Shown: positions 13,301 to 24,900 of the stretch, piece after piece
Layout of the letters: every line of letters starts with the position of its first letter
How positions within the stretch are numbered: position 1 is the first letter of the stretch
From: Apricaphanius iberus
Lineage: Eukaryota; Chordata; Actinopteri; Cyprinodontiformes; Aphaniidae
Reading direction: 5' to 3'
DNA length: 64,000 nucleotides
NCBI GenBank assembly: GCA_028564705.1
Contig: JAPXFQ010002151.1
Location: 1,054,001 to 1,118,000 of the forward strand
The notes under the pieces: model-generated
Database searches by the model: none
The model's input: only the letters and a program-made list of their open reading frames with translations
What the model was told of the DNA's origin: nothing
Made by a program: the position numbers and the translations under genes

Positions 13301-16300
13301 CCCTCCCTCTCGTAGAAATCAACTGAGTGTTCAATTAGTGATATCACTGGTTGAAAGTTGAGTGCTAGAGGTGTCTGCACCGTCCCTGCAGGTAGAGCGG
13401 CTTACCCCTGGTAGATTTTCAAACACACCCTCATCCTTCTCACAGCTAATGGCTGCTTCGGTTTTTGGCAGCCACAACATTTTTTTGTAAGATTTTTTAC
13501 GTTCTCTGTGAAAACGCCTGTTTGACTGCATGGATTGCAGGATTTTATTCTACCTTCCTAAAGAACAGCAGCTGGATTAAAGAACAACGACGCCTGATGG
13601 ACAGAAGTAAGTGGGTACATGCTAATGTGGGTTAGCCATTTATCAAGCTGCTTATGTGATCTTATGACAGCATTGCGTGGTTACTTATTTGATCGGTCGC
13701 ATCTCAGAAGGTTCAGTAAACGGGTGCAAACAACACCCACGGCTTTTTTATATACTGGGCTTGAAAGATTTGCTTAGTGGATGCAGCTGTGTTGGTTTGG
13801 GCTCTGTCTAAAGCCTGGAAATTTAGCAAATGAAATAGGCTTCATAGAGTCAGTTTTTTTTACAAAAAATAAATAAATAAACCCCACGTCTGAGCCCTTA
13901 ATATAACAGAGTTTCATTGTGGTACTTTTCAAATTATTTGCGAGAATACTATTTGTGATGAAGCTTAGCACTGTTTGTTTCGGTTTGCTCTCGGCTCTGC
14001 AGCACAGCAGAGCGGCGGGGGTAGGGTGGAGGTGTGCTGCGGGAGGCGGGTTTATAGAGAAACGAGCCATTTCACATCGTGGTCTAACATTAACTACAGG
14101 ATACAAGTTAAATTTCAGGACAAATTAATACTGTATAACACCAACGGCAACATTTTATCATATACATTTCTATCCCAGAAGCTGAAAGCTGTAAAATAGC
14201 ATGATATAGTCCCTTTAAATCTACATGCTTTAGGATTGAACAGTATGCAAAAATCTAAGTGACTTACTTTCAGTGCGACGAGGTCATTATTGAGGGAATG
14301 ACCCACAAGAACTGCATTGGCTGGTAACAGCTTCCTGATCTTTGTCTGAACATCCCGCAGGGTGGTGGTGATTGGTCTCAACATGGCTGCAGTGATACCT
14401 GAGAACCTGATAGGACAAATAAAATCTAATCTTAACTTTAGATGTAAGACACTGAATACATATGATTACAGTGATAAATATACACCAGAAAGCTGCAGCT
14501 AAACACCTTTGCATACGCTGTAAAGTTTGCCCTGAGTCCCACTGATTAGAAATTGTGCATGTGTACGTGTGAGTGTGTTAGCATACTTTGTCAGGTAGTT
14601 GAAGACACGGTTTTGAGGTTTGACCAGATCATCCAGCACACAGATCCCATCACTGTCCACCAGAGAAACACGAGTCAGCTCATATCCTTTTTCTGTCAGA
14701 CACTGTTACACAGCAGGAACATAATGAGAAACTGTGTGGAACAACAGAGAGACAACTTTAAGATTAGGTTGTAGGGCTGTAGTCAACTAAAAAAAATGCT
14801 TAGTGGACCATAGTCCTGTACTGCGGAACAATCAGTCGACAAAAAAAAGAAGGGGAAAAAAAGACACGATGTTTTGCATTTTGATTGAACATTTATTAAA
14901 AATTAACGACAAATGTTTATAAAACCACAATAAAAATATACCAATAATACATAAAACTAGAATAACACAATTCTTTGAAAATTAATTAAAAAAAATTTTA
15001 ACAGCAAAGTGTGGAGCTCTGTCCTAGGTCTATAGTGACCGTCACAATCGTGCACCTGATCACATTACACCTCACAGCCACCGGTGCGTTTCCCGAGCGT
15101 TCTACATGGTGCGTTAAAAAACTGTGCCACTGTTACACAATACCCTAAAGGAAAGCATTTAAATTTGGGGATAAAAAATAGACTAATAATATTTAGAATA
15201 TAGTAATATATAACTGCTTGTAAAGGAATAAATATCAAGGAGTAAATCAATGAAAATTCCTTTATTGGTGGAAAAGAAATATGACACTGGTCGACCAATG
15301 AGAATGTCAGTCAACCAAGATGCCATCGACCAATTAGTCAACCAAAAGACTAAAGTTGAAAGCCCTATGTTGTACTAAAATATGATAGAAAACGCAGGCT
15401 TGAACTGGTTATACTGGAAAGGTGGTTATTTTTAATCGCTGGAGAAGATGTTTTAACTCATTTTATACAAACAAGCCAAGGAAATGATGACCACTGCCTT
15501 TGAATTTATAAGAAGACTCAACGTATAGTGGGACAGACCAAAACTTCATCATGTACAACATTAACCGTTTGGAAAAGATCCACTCATCTATCTATCTATA
15601 GAGAGAGAGAGAGAAAGAGGATGTATGGATAATTGGATGGGCAAACAAAATAGATGGATGGATAAACAAAACAGACAAATGGATGGATGTGTAAATGTAC
15701 CATTTCACAGTCCAGTCCATACAGTGGGCTTTCATCCGTAACACAGACATCACTGTCTGTGCACAGAAACTCCTCAAAACCTGGAACTCCTGGATCAAAT
15801 GAAGCGGAAGACACATCTATGTTAGAAGGTAAACTATAAAAACACATCATCACACTATGTGTGTGTATTGGGGGGGTTAGAATGGGGGTAGAAGAATCTT
15901 AAAGTTGTTTGTTTAGCCATAGCATATGAATACAATTTTTAAACAACACAGAGCAACACTCCGGGAGTAACTGTTAATCATACTGAAGACATTAAAACAA
16001 AAAGAAAAAATATGAATGGAAGGAAAGTTGCCCAAACCTGGAGTAATAGAGAGTTTTGCCACTTTATAAAAGATTCAGCTGGAATAAAATCAATTCACCA
16101 TCTTTTTTTTTAATGAGCAGATTTTAAAGTTTAACTGTGAAAAAAAATCTGAATCAATATTAATAACTGTTCAAAAATTAACAAATGGTTACCTTTGACT
16201 GGATAGTGCTGCTTAATCATCTGTTGTTGGCTTAGAACATAAGCAGTCAGCCCTTTCTTCTGTGTGCCAAACGTAGTGATAACTGGGTGACGTTTCAGAG

Positions 16301-17264
16301 CTGAAGCAGAGCAAAAGCACACAAGAAGTTCATTAAAGGAATAATTTCCAACAGCCTCATAACAGAATTTTTTTTTCTGAATAAATACCACAAAAGGATT
16401 TTTTTATAAGAATTACACTAAGGAAGAGAAATATAAAACAGCAATCGCTAAGACAGACTCAGAGCAGTAGTGATGTTTTGAAAAGGTTTATTATAGAACA
16501 TCCTGTTGTTTACTAGTTTTATCCAAATCAACAATATTCAAAATTAACTTCTCACCTTTATGAAGCGTCTCCTCTGGTTTAGAAACAGATAAAAAGTCCA
16601 TGGAAGGAACTTCAAGGTCGAAGATGTCGGATGCTACATTGTTAGATGATGGAGTGAAGGTCATTCTCTGTTATAAACAAATAAATAAAATATTATAAGA
16701 TGGTAATATTATAATTGGAAACTCTCTTCTGTTGTGCTGATCACACCAGTGCACTTCCTCTCCCTCTAGCTACTCACGGTGGTGTAGCTGGTCCTGAGGT
16801 GTTCCATTGAGAGGTAGTTCTTGTAGAAGAGACTCTGCGTCAGGCCTTCCACAATCACAACATTCACACCGCTGACTTTCCTGGGATGGTGGAGACGGCA
16901 CCAGCTGATGTGGGCAGGAGGACAGAAAAACAGGATTTAAGCAAGATTGAGTCGAGTACAGACACGGTTAATTCCAGGTAGAGAAAATTAGCCAACAGAA
17001 GGAACGGCACCTCGGTTGTTTGATGCCTCTTGTTTTCCCCAGTGAAGCAAAATGAAGCAGCTCCATCAGCTCAGCTAGGGTGATTGGCTGCTGCAAACGA
17101 TCGAGACGAACAGAGAGCCTCACTGAACCAGAAGGCCGTCGCTGGTGATCTCCATCTCCTTCCTCTTCAGTCTTCAACCTTTTGATGCCCATTTGTGGAG
17201 ACTGAGCTATATTTTTTCTTTTCTTTTTGCCACATGTGACAGTTAAAGGCCTGGAAGACTCCAT
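1384..17264 (-). CDS. rexo5: RNA exonuclease 5 (DEDDh exonuclease with two RRM domains)
   Basis: Eighteen coding exons join in frame to 811 codons (human protein about 774): 17264-17011, 16904-16778, 16667-16556, 16300-16193, 15816-15701, 14702-14587, 14406-14268, 9270-9176, 9092-8990, 8906-8818, 8346-8238, 7569-7453, 7373-7242, 4697-4605, 4389-4032, 3950-3754, 1635-1514, 1432-1384. A basic KKKRK near residue 13 suggests nuclear entry. The exonuclease core shows YGLDCEM (D236, E238), GHSLNNDLVALK (H314, D319) and GHDPIEDA (H367, D372), the complete DEDDh set. RRM1 lies at about 505-570 and RRM2 at about 597-705. The family trims 3' ends of structured RNAs such as snoRNA and rRNA precursors in the nucleolus. 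The start is the first ATG of an open 254-bp exon; a 5' UTR exon upstream is possible. The acceptor of exon 17 is weak; other junctions are GT-AG. It lies head to head with ERI2. Confidence 0.93.
2386..2665 (+). mobile_element. SINE copy A, 3' part with (ATGG)n tail
   Basis: Contains the blocks GTTCTCCCCGTGCATACGTG, TACTCCGGCTTCCTCCCAC and GATGGACTGGCGACCTGTCC, and ends in a GGATGGATGG tail. These blocks are a very common dispersed teleost repeat. Further copies lie on the minus strand at 19540-19730, 53290-53570 and 60665-60785. The tRNA-like head is missing here. It sits in the rexo5 intron between exons 16 and 17. Confidence 0.8.
3440..3590 (-). mobile_element. Terminal fragment of a Tc1-like transposon
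   Basis: The blocks around GTGTGTAATGAATGAATATA and TGGAATTACTGAAATAAAT, ending near TGCACCTGTA, are the outer end of the Tc1-like family also present at 32385-32880 and 57200-59390. No coding part remains. It lies in a rexo5 intron. Confidence 0.6.
4698..7241. other. Large rexo5 intron (between exons 13 and 14), unclassified repeat-like DNA
   Basis: No exon was found. From about 5420 to 6920 the sequence is less AT-rich and reads like a degenerate dispersed element, but no matching ends or duplication could be found. A perfect 16-bp palindrome (TCCGTAACGTTACGGA) sits at 6903-6918. Confidence 0.4.
7598..7968. mobile_element. hAT-like MITE with perfect 8-bp target duplication
   Basis: A 371-bp element begins TAGAGATGCACCAATAC and ends with the inverse of TTAGGGATGCAACGATACC. 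It is flanked on both sides by ATGAAGGC (7590-7597 and 7969-7976). Eight-base duplications and these ends point to a non-autonomous hAT element. It is in the rexo5 intron between exons 11 and 12. A partial related end is seen at about 8600-8643. Confidence 0.85.
9512..9812. mobile_element. hAT-like MITE, second family
   Basis: About 301 bp. The left end carries TTCTCAAACTGTGGTACG and the right end the inverse form AAAAAGTTTGCGAAATAC. Both sides carry the 8-bp repeat ATCTAACC (9504-9511 and 9813-9820). It is non-coding and lies in rexo5 intron 7. Confidence 0.8.
10137..10759. mobile_element. Foldback element with arms of about 155 bp
   Basis: Positions 10137-10290 and 10605-10759 are inverted copies sharing CTCACCCAGACAATTTTGGT. 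The 310-bp centre is richer in G+C and holds a minus-strand open frame of 98 codons (10567-10271) that I do not recognise. No target duplication could be defined. It is in rexo5 intron 7. Confidence 0.7.
11885..11967 (+). repeat. LINE 3' tail fragment
   Basis: Contains GTAAAGTGCCTTGAGATGAT, the end of a teleost LINE 3' UTR also seen at 40589-40855 and 57040-57195 on the plus strand and, inverted, at 26310 and 36868. It is truncated before the usual TATATAAATAAA end. Confidence 0.6.
12127..12806. mobile_element. Non-autonomous DNA transposon with ATTTATCAAACG ends
   Basis: About 680 bp. The left end TTCATTTATCAAACGTTCGT faces the inverse ACGGTTGATAAATGAG at the right end. No protein remnant was seen and the superfamily is uncertain. 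It is in rexo5 intron 7. Confidence 0.7.
13152..14214. mobile_element. TTAA-flanked element, copy 1 (Kolobok- or piggyBac-like)
   Basis: The element runs from AGGGCCTGTATCATGC to GCATGATATAGTCCCT, about 1.06 kb, with TTAA on both sides (13148-13151 and 14215-14218). A second copy in the same orientation lies in ERI2 at 22124-23146. TTAA duplications with AGGG ends fit Kolobok-type MITEs. No transposase was recognised. It lies about 50 bp from the exon 7 donor of rexo5. Confidence 0.8.
14774..15366. mobile_element. hAT-like MITE, third family
   Basis: About 593 bp. The left end GGGCTGTAGTCAACTA faces the inverse of TAGGGCTTTCAACTTTAGTC. It is flanked by a one-mismatch 8-bp repeat (AGGTTGTA at 14766, ATGTTGTA at 15367). 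It is in the rexo5 intron between exons 5 and 6. Confidence 0.75.
15522..15620 (+). repeat. Repeat 3' end with ATCT/GAGA microsatellite tail
   Basis: Contains GGGACAGACCAAAAC and CCGTTTGGAAAAGATCCACT, followed at once by (ATCT)n and (GA)n. The same unit precedes the long microsatellite at 60187. It is therefore the 3' end of a retroelement with a microsatellite tail. Confidence 0.6.
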
Positions 17265-18997
17265 GGTCAGGCTTATGTTTCTACAGTTAGGAAAATTTGT
17301 AGGAGAACGTTATCTACAGTTTTCAAGACTTTCAATAGTTTGCTGCTTCAATATGCTTTAAGATGAAAAGCAGCAGCCAGATGCTTGTAATTTTACTGCA
17401 GCTTTCACTTTTAAACCATTTTTATGCTGCATTAAATATTGATTTGGGTGAACAACATGGCAAAACTCATGGAGAATTGTGGAGACAACCAAACGATGGA
17501 AAAGAAAGTTAATAGTGATGTGGGGTAATCGCAAGTACAATCATTGTAATATTTGCCTATAATATTGCAACTGCATTTTATTATATTATGCAAATTTACT
17601 CTAAAGTCACACTTTAGCCCAAAACCAAAGATTTCTATCTCAGACTCTACAAGCCTCAGCTAGTGTGGTAAATGTCTAAGTTTGTAACAGTGCAACTAGT
17701 CATTTACTAAGCAAATATGGCTTGTCTGGAAGCGTTGCCAGTCATGGTCACATGTCTAAAGTTGGCAAAGATTAATATGAACAAAATCAAAAGACTTTGA
17801 AAGTCCCTTGAGAGCAAAGTAGCAAAATCAGCACAAGCAACTCAAACTAATGTTCAAGCATGGTGGTGGATGGGCGATGATTTAGGCTTGCATTGCTCCT
17901 CTTGGCTCACCTTCCAGTCACTGAGCTCACCATAAACTCTTTCTAGATAACAAAACATGATGGAGTCAAGTAAGAGGGGATCTGCCCAACAGATGAGCCT
18001 TGATCCAAACTGTGTTATCAACGGGACAATGATTTTAAATGGGGCAGCAAAAGTTCAGACCTTCGCCTGATTGAAATGCATGTTGGGACCTTAAGAGAGC
18101 TGCCTAAAAAGCAATTCCTGAATGAACCTAGATGAACCGAAGCAATGTAAGACTGGGCCAAATTTCCTCAACAAAAATATGAAAAACAAATAATTTCTTG
18201 TGGTGTAGAATTAATAAATAGAGAGAAAACGAAGCGAAATTAAAAATCTAAAACAAGTATATTACACTGTTCAACAATAGAAACCATCATATGATTTTTC
18301 ACATGATACATGCCCTTTACCAACAAAAATAATATCTTAAAATTAAATGGCTCATTGGTTTAGCAGTCCTAGGGTTCTGTTTCAGCCAAAACGCCATACG
18401 ACCCTCTCAAATTGTTATACTTAGAGTGAAAGTTAGCATTTTAAAAGGTTTAAACACGCATAAAACTAGTTTCGAGCGTAAATTACCAGATATTATGGGT
18501 CCAGATGAGTCCATAAGGACAGAATCACTTCCAGAGCACGTTCTGTTGCGTTGATTAAAAAGTAGGGGGGGGAATTACAACTTCGTATTAATGCCTTTCA
18601 GAATAAACTGCCTTTGCTCTATCAATTTACATTTACAGAATTATTTTTAAAATTTTCGGATAGTAAATCAAGTATATTATTCCCTTCCGTGCATTGACAT
18701 ACACAAATCTTTACATTTTAATTCTTGTTTGTGTAAATCTTGAAACTACAATAAAAAATACGCTATTATTTTGAAGGGAAACGGTAGAGCAGAAATAGAT
18801 GTTCCTGATGTTCTGTTTCGGTTTTCCTGAAGCTCTGCGTTCGACGTCGCTGCCTTACAGAACAAACTAATCGAGCTCGGAGTTTTTAATTAACGTTTGA
18901 AAAACCAGCGGCAATTCGTTTTTCAGTTACACAGCAAGTAGTGTGCAATTACGTTGCTATAATATTGTTTTGAACAGATTTGCATCAAACGACGGAT
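17265..18997. promoter_or_regulatory. Divergent intergenic region between rexo5 and eri2
   Basis: The two start codons face away from each other across 1.73 kb. CpG-containing sequence gathers close to ERI2 (about 18440-18560 and 18780-18900), which suggests a shared promoter there. If so, rexo5 would have a non-coding first exon near 18.5 kb spliced to its coding exon; a CTGTAG acceptor lies about 16 bases upstream of its ATG. No TATA box was identified. This is inference from layout. Confidence 0.45.
17850..18180 (+). pseudogene. Tc1-like transposase remnant
   Basis: Conceptual translation with frame breaks gives pieces resembling the DD34E domain: a GGG-box region at about 17860 and a segment like a degraded DLNPIEMLWRDLKRA at about 18065-18110. 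Stops and shifts are frequent. It lies between the divergent starts of rexo5 and eri2. Confidence 0.65.
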
Positions 18998-21900
18998 ATG
19001 TCTACAAGAAAACTAGCAAAGTAAGTGCGTAAGCCTATTAGCCTACCTAACATCTAAAAGCACGTTTACGCAAAGAAACGCTTAAAATACTTCATACCTT
19101 GTCCCGACATTTAAGGTAGATACTCCTTAAGAACCATCACGATAAATTCTATTGTTCATCTAGTACGGTTTTTTTCACCCTAATTTTTGACAGAACTAGC
19201 ACTGTGGTGGCTCGTCATGAACAAAGGCCAGGGAACTTTATACAACAATTTCAACAAGAGCATAATTTCTTCCATTTTATCCATAAAAGACGAAGATCAT
19301 GGTGTTTCCGTCTAAGAATCTAAGGTTAGTGTTTAGAGCGCATTTATTAGTCTCAGCGAATGCTACAGAGCATTCCTCTTGTAGGCATTAGTCAGAAAGC
19401 CAGAGCAAAATCTTTTGAATACTGCTATGTTGTGCACACAGCTTGATGGAGGGAGCTTGTGAAATCAGATTCCCAAAATAAACAAAAAACAGGTGTTTGC
19501 TCATTTTTTCAGGTGGCCAGATTGCTGATTATTATAATAGATTATCCATCCATTATCTAAAGTTCGCAGTCCATCGCAGTGTAACACAGACACACAGAAC
19601 AAACAGCTATGCACACACACACACACACATCTACCAAAGGGCCACCCACGCATGAGCAGGGGAGAACAACATGCCACTTGCTGCAAAGCAACAGTTCTAT
19701 TAACTGTGCAGCCGAGGTGGAGTATTAGTTGGCAAATTTGATAAGTCCAGGTACGGTAAGGGCAAGGTCTTTTTCTTTTTTTTCTTTTTTTTTTTATCAA
19801 GATTTGAGCAGATTTAGGGTATATTGGGGATATTGAAGACAAACTGTTATCTGCATTTTGTAACGTCTCCATAGTCAAACAGATGCAGGACAGAGGTTTG
19901 TGTAAATTTCCAAAAATGTTGCTGCCAGAGTCCTGACCAAAATCAGAAAAATAGATAATATATTTTATCCCAATATGTCATTACGATAGCTCATTGTTTG
20001 CAGTAGGACAAATATAATATCACTATAGTTTCTTGCAAAAGTAGTAGTATTCCCACCAATTGCAGTTTTCCACTATTTTTTACAAATAAAAATCTGAACA
20101 GTGGTGTACATATAAAGCCAGTCCACTTTACTCTTACACTCCTTCATGAGATCCAGAGCAACTGATCTAATTAGTACTCCATCTGTTTCTAATTTGATTT
20201 CAGTATAAATACTGCTATTAAGTGTGAGATGTGCAGACTCAACAACGTGCCTTTTCCCCTGGGCAGCAGCTTTGCCATCTTAGCTTCTTTTTAAACAGTT
20301 ACTTATTCTCTTTCTGTTCTTGTAATTTATGTTTTAAAGGGGTTCTGTTTGCAGTATCAGTAAAATACAAAAAACACTCAATTGCAATATAATCATTAAC
20401 TAATGCAATGATATTAGTTGCCATTACCAAACATTTTTTCTGACCTTTTTCCTGCTTTATTACTTCTGTGTGTGTCAGGTGTCTGAAAAAAAAAAGAAGA
20501 GCGAAATCACTTTTTTTCGGAGTTTTAGCTTTGAGATGGCATTTGCTTTGGTGAAATGAATGGTGGGTATTAACTGCAGGAACCGTCCATCCAGTTAGCC
20601 AGATATTACCCTGACATGCAGCGCATGGATCAGTGTGACCTGAAATACAAAAGGCTACTAAATATTGCTTACCTGCAGTATTTTTGAATTCATTCCTTGC
20701 TTTTGCATGATATTGCAGTTCCAATTTTGGTTTGGTATAGTATATGCATCTCTTTTTCCATTTGATAACGTATGTCTTGTTCTCTACGTCCTCTGTTTTA
20801 GTTATTTCTTTTTTCTTTTTTTTTTATTTTGGAAATCACATATTACTGTGTATATGAATAATGCTTTTAAAATAAACCTACCTTTTGATGCTTTGCTGTA
20901 AGGAAATCTATTCTGGATTTAGCTTTGATTTGTTTTTTTGGGGTTTTATCTCATCCACAGAAAATTGGGATTACTGAGGCAGCAAAGTCAGTCCAGCTCT
21001 GGTTTAAAGAAATCTATGATATCAAGTGAGTGTTGTTTCATCTTTAATTTGCCCAGACTGTAGTCAGATAAGCTATTTGTTCTACACAGCTTCTTTCATA
21101 AATACTCTTTTCTTCCAGATCAGATATTTTCCTATTTGATTGTGATTGACTTTGAGTCTACATGCTGGAGAGAGAAAAATAACTATGGACAGGAAATAAG
21201 TAAGCAGTTGCATTTTGTATCCATTTAATCTGTGGTATAACTTTTTCTCAGTTTGCTGCTGTAAGCTTGTGTCCATCTCTTCTTTCCTCCCTGCAGTTGA
21301 ATTCCCTGCTGTCTTACTGAACACGTCCTCAGGGGAGGTGGAGTCTGAGTTTCATACTTACGTTCAACCTCAGGAACATCCTCTTCTCTCTGAGTTCTGC
21401 ACTGAGCTTACTGGAATTACACAGGTTTTCTTTGGCAGAGCTTTTACCGCACTTAACCAATCTATGAACATATATCTGACAGCTTTACTTTGTGTGTCAA
21501 ACAGGTCCAAGTAGAAGCTGGTGTCCCCCTTCGGATTTGTCTCTCTCGGTTCAACCGCTGGGTGCAGAACCTGCAGCTGGAGAAGGGAGTCATATTTCCC
21601 AACAAACAGCAAACATGTTCCGCCTCTTCCTCTTCCCAGAAGCTGTGCACTTTCCTCACATGGTCAGGTGAGATTGGTTTACGTTTGTCGCAGCATCTAT
21701 GCTGGCTGGAAAAATATGAAAGAATGGAAAATTTTAATTTAGGGGTTTTGTTCTATTTTTTTGGAATTAACATGGAAAAAAGTATTAGACAAATATTTTT
21801 GTTCTATACTTTATTCTCTTACCAAATTGTCTATAGTTCTGTCATTATTTTTCTTTGGTGTTCCTTTTCTCAAACATCTTTTCCTTCTATGTTTTCTTAC

Positions 21901-24900
21901 TGTTTTTCTGCTTTCCCTATTTCTTTCCCTCCTTCCTAATTGTATCCTTTTTTTCTTTCCCCTCCTTATGTACATCCTTTCTTTCTCCCAGAATCTTTCC
22001 CTTCTTTTTTTCTTCCTTGTGTCCAACCTGGCTTCCTTCTCTCTTCTTTAATCCATGTTCTAAAATAGGCTTTTGAACTCAAACAGAGAGAAGTATGACA
22101 TTTAATTGAAGTACTTTCCTTAAAGCATATATCATGCAAAATCAAGTTTTTGAAGTTTTCAACCATCTGGTAATGCAATTTTCTCATAAAAAAAAAACTA
22201 GAGTGGTTTTTGGCTTAATTCACGCATCTCTGAGTAGTCCTCCTGAATCTGCTCTTTGAGCAGCTGCCCTTCCCTCTACCAAGAAATCAACTGAGTGTTC
22301 AACTAGTGACATCACTGGTTGAAAGTTGAGTGCTAGAGGTGTCTGCATCGCCCCTGCAGGCAGAGCGGCTTACCCCTGGTAGATTTCAAACACACCCTCA
22401 TCCTTCTCACAGCTAATGGCTGCTTCGGTTTTTGGCAGCTTAAAACACTTTTTTTGTTGGATTTTTTACTTTCTCTGTGAAAACGCCTGTTTGGCTGCAT
22501 GGATTACAGGATTTTATTCTACATTCCTAAAGAACAGCAGCTTTATCAAAGACGGCTGATGGACAGAGAAGTAAGTGACTACATGCTAATGTGGGTTAGT
22601 CATTTATCAAGCTGCTTGTGTGATCTTATAACAGCATTGTGTGGTTACTTAATTGATCTGTACATTCTCAGAATGTACAGTAAATGGGTGCAAACAACAC
22701 CCACGGCTTTTTTATATACTGGGCTGGATGTAGCTGTGTTGGTTTGGGCTTTGTCTAAAGTCTGGAGATTTAGCAAATGAAATAGGATTTGTTGACTATG
22801 TTTTTTAACAAAAAATAAATAAAATAAACCAAATGTCTAAGCCCTTAATATAACAGAGTTTAATGGTGGTACTCTGTGCTTTTCAAATTATTTGTGAGAA
22901 TACTGTTTGTGATGAAGCTTAGCACTGTTTGTTTCGGTTTGATCTGCTCCCGGCTCTGCAGCACAGAGGAGCATGCAGGAGCCGGGTTTATAGAGAAATG
23001 AGCCGTTTCACTTCGTGGCCTAACATTAACTACAGGATACAAGTTCAATTTCAGGACAAATTAATACTGTATAACACAAACGGTAAAATTTTTTATATAT
23101 GTCTATCCCAGAAGTTGAAACCTGTAAAATCGCATGATATAGTCCCAGAAAATGGAGCTTGAAAAGAGTTTTGCATTTCCAGACTTAATTTCCTATCCCA
23201 ATGTCTAAAATTATCCTCCACCAATACTGTGGTGGTCCACTATGGGGTTTCACTCATACCCAGACTACAGGTTGTTATGAATGAAGAAAAAAAGGATTTT
23301 AGCATTTGCTTTTGCTCATATCAAGCTCCTGTGTTTTTATTCTTACAATATTTACATAAATCTTGGAATTCCAAGTCTAGAAAAGTATCACATTGTGTAA
23401 GAACTGTGTCTGTTTTAATCATTTTAATGTATGTTTTTAATTTCTTTTTTTTACAATTCATTGATGAACTGTTTAAGTAACAAAATGGAAATGCATTTAG
23501 TTGCACCTCATTTGCAATTTTAGTCTCCCCTATTTGTACAGGCTAAATATTCTAAAAGAACAGTAAATTACTTATAAATGGAAATAATCTAAATACAAAA
23601 TACACATTATAGGAAATATAGTGCATAATCACATTTTACATGATGTATATGAAATGGAAAATACTTATATGACTGTTTTGCATAAAAGAAGAGAATGAAG
23701 TGTATTCCAACAGTCTCATAATATTGATTGCAAAACTGTTTATGAATGCTAATTTTATCAGCTTTTCAGAAAATTCCTACACCTGATTATAAAATGTACA
23801 TGTCTTTGTAACGATTTCGATAATACCTATGATTTAACTATTGGCAAATACATTTGTGTTATAAAAATATCTTCAATAATGAAAAAGGTTTTCTTAAATA
23901 CATTTGATGTTCTGATTATTTGCATTGTGTTTTCAGACTGGGACCTCGGCGTTTGTTTGCAGTATGAATGCAAACGCAAACAGCTTCATAAACCCGATGT
24001 GCTCAACAGCTGGATAGACCTGAGAAGCACATATAGGGTAGGTAGCTAATCCAGTCTATATATTAATCTTTAATAACTTTTTTATGTGTTTTCATAATGC
24101 TAGGAAATATCATAGTTAATGCAGCAGATATGAAAGAACTTATATTAACTATACAACAAAAAATACATTTTGAGCTGTTAAAAGTAGGATTTATTTATTT
24201 TTACAATGTAACAGTACAGTATAAACTATATCCATTTAGCTGCGCCTCACCTCTTTCTTCACCTGCAGCTCTTTTACAGCCGGAAACCCAAAGGCCTGAA
24301 TGGAGCTCTTCAGGATCTAGGGATACAGTTTTCTGGGAGAGAACATTCTGGTATGGATAAAGTTACAGTTTTGAGTTCTTCTAACCCCCCACCTTCTCAC
24401 ATAATCCTTACATGCCTTTTTTTTATTTCTTTTTGTATTTCAGGATTAGATGATGCACGAAATACAGCTCGGCTGGCAGTCAGAATTATGAAAGATGGAT
24501 GTGTGCTGAAGATCACCCGAAGCCTGGAGCGGGTGAGTGCTCGCCCGACTACGTCCTTAAAGAACCCAGACTCCTGAAACCCCACCTGAGAATCCTTAGC
24601 GTGACCCTGCTACTTTAGGCTTCTTCATGTAAAAATTTTGAAATAAATGGAACTTTTGTTTGTAATTTGTGTTAAATAATCAATATACTAAGTTCAAAAA
24701 AATTAAGAATTATCTCCTTGCAGTTTCTAGAGTTTTGACCTTGAAAATTCAGAGACCATTTGTTTTGAGAGTAGAAAAAATATTTTTCATGCCATTAACA
24801 TTGGAAGATAATAATAATACAGTGTGTTGAAAAGATCTTTATACCCCTAAAAGTTTTCTCATTTTATTGAAGTAATTGATTGTCATGTTAAAACCACAAA

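Noticed and set aside
14020..14060. GC-rich patch as CpG island or promoter
   Set aside because: It is short and lies inside the TTAA-flanked element; the sister copy has lost most of it.
18350..18420. Possible tRNA gene (GGTTTAGCAGTC, GGTTCTGTTTCAGCC)
   Set aside because: No complete cloverleaf could be drawn; box A and box B spacing and the acceptor stem do not fit.
21761..22076. Several overlapping phenylalanine- and leucine-rich open frames
   Set aside because: They come from a pyrimidine-rich simple-sequence stretch in ERI2 intron 5 and overlap each other in different frames.
22499..22780. A 93-codon frame in the second TTAA element
   Set aside because: It is not preserved in the sister copy at 13152-14214, so there is no sign of coding constraint.
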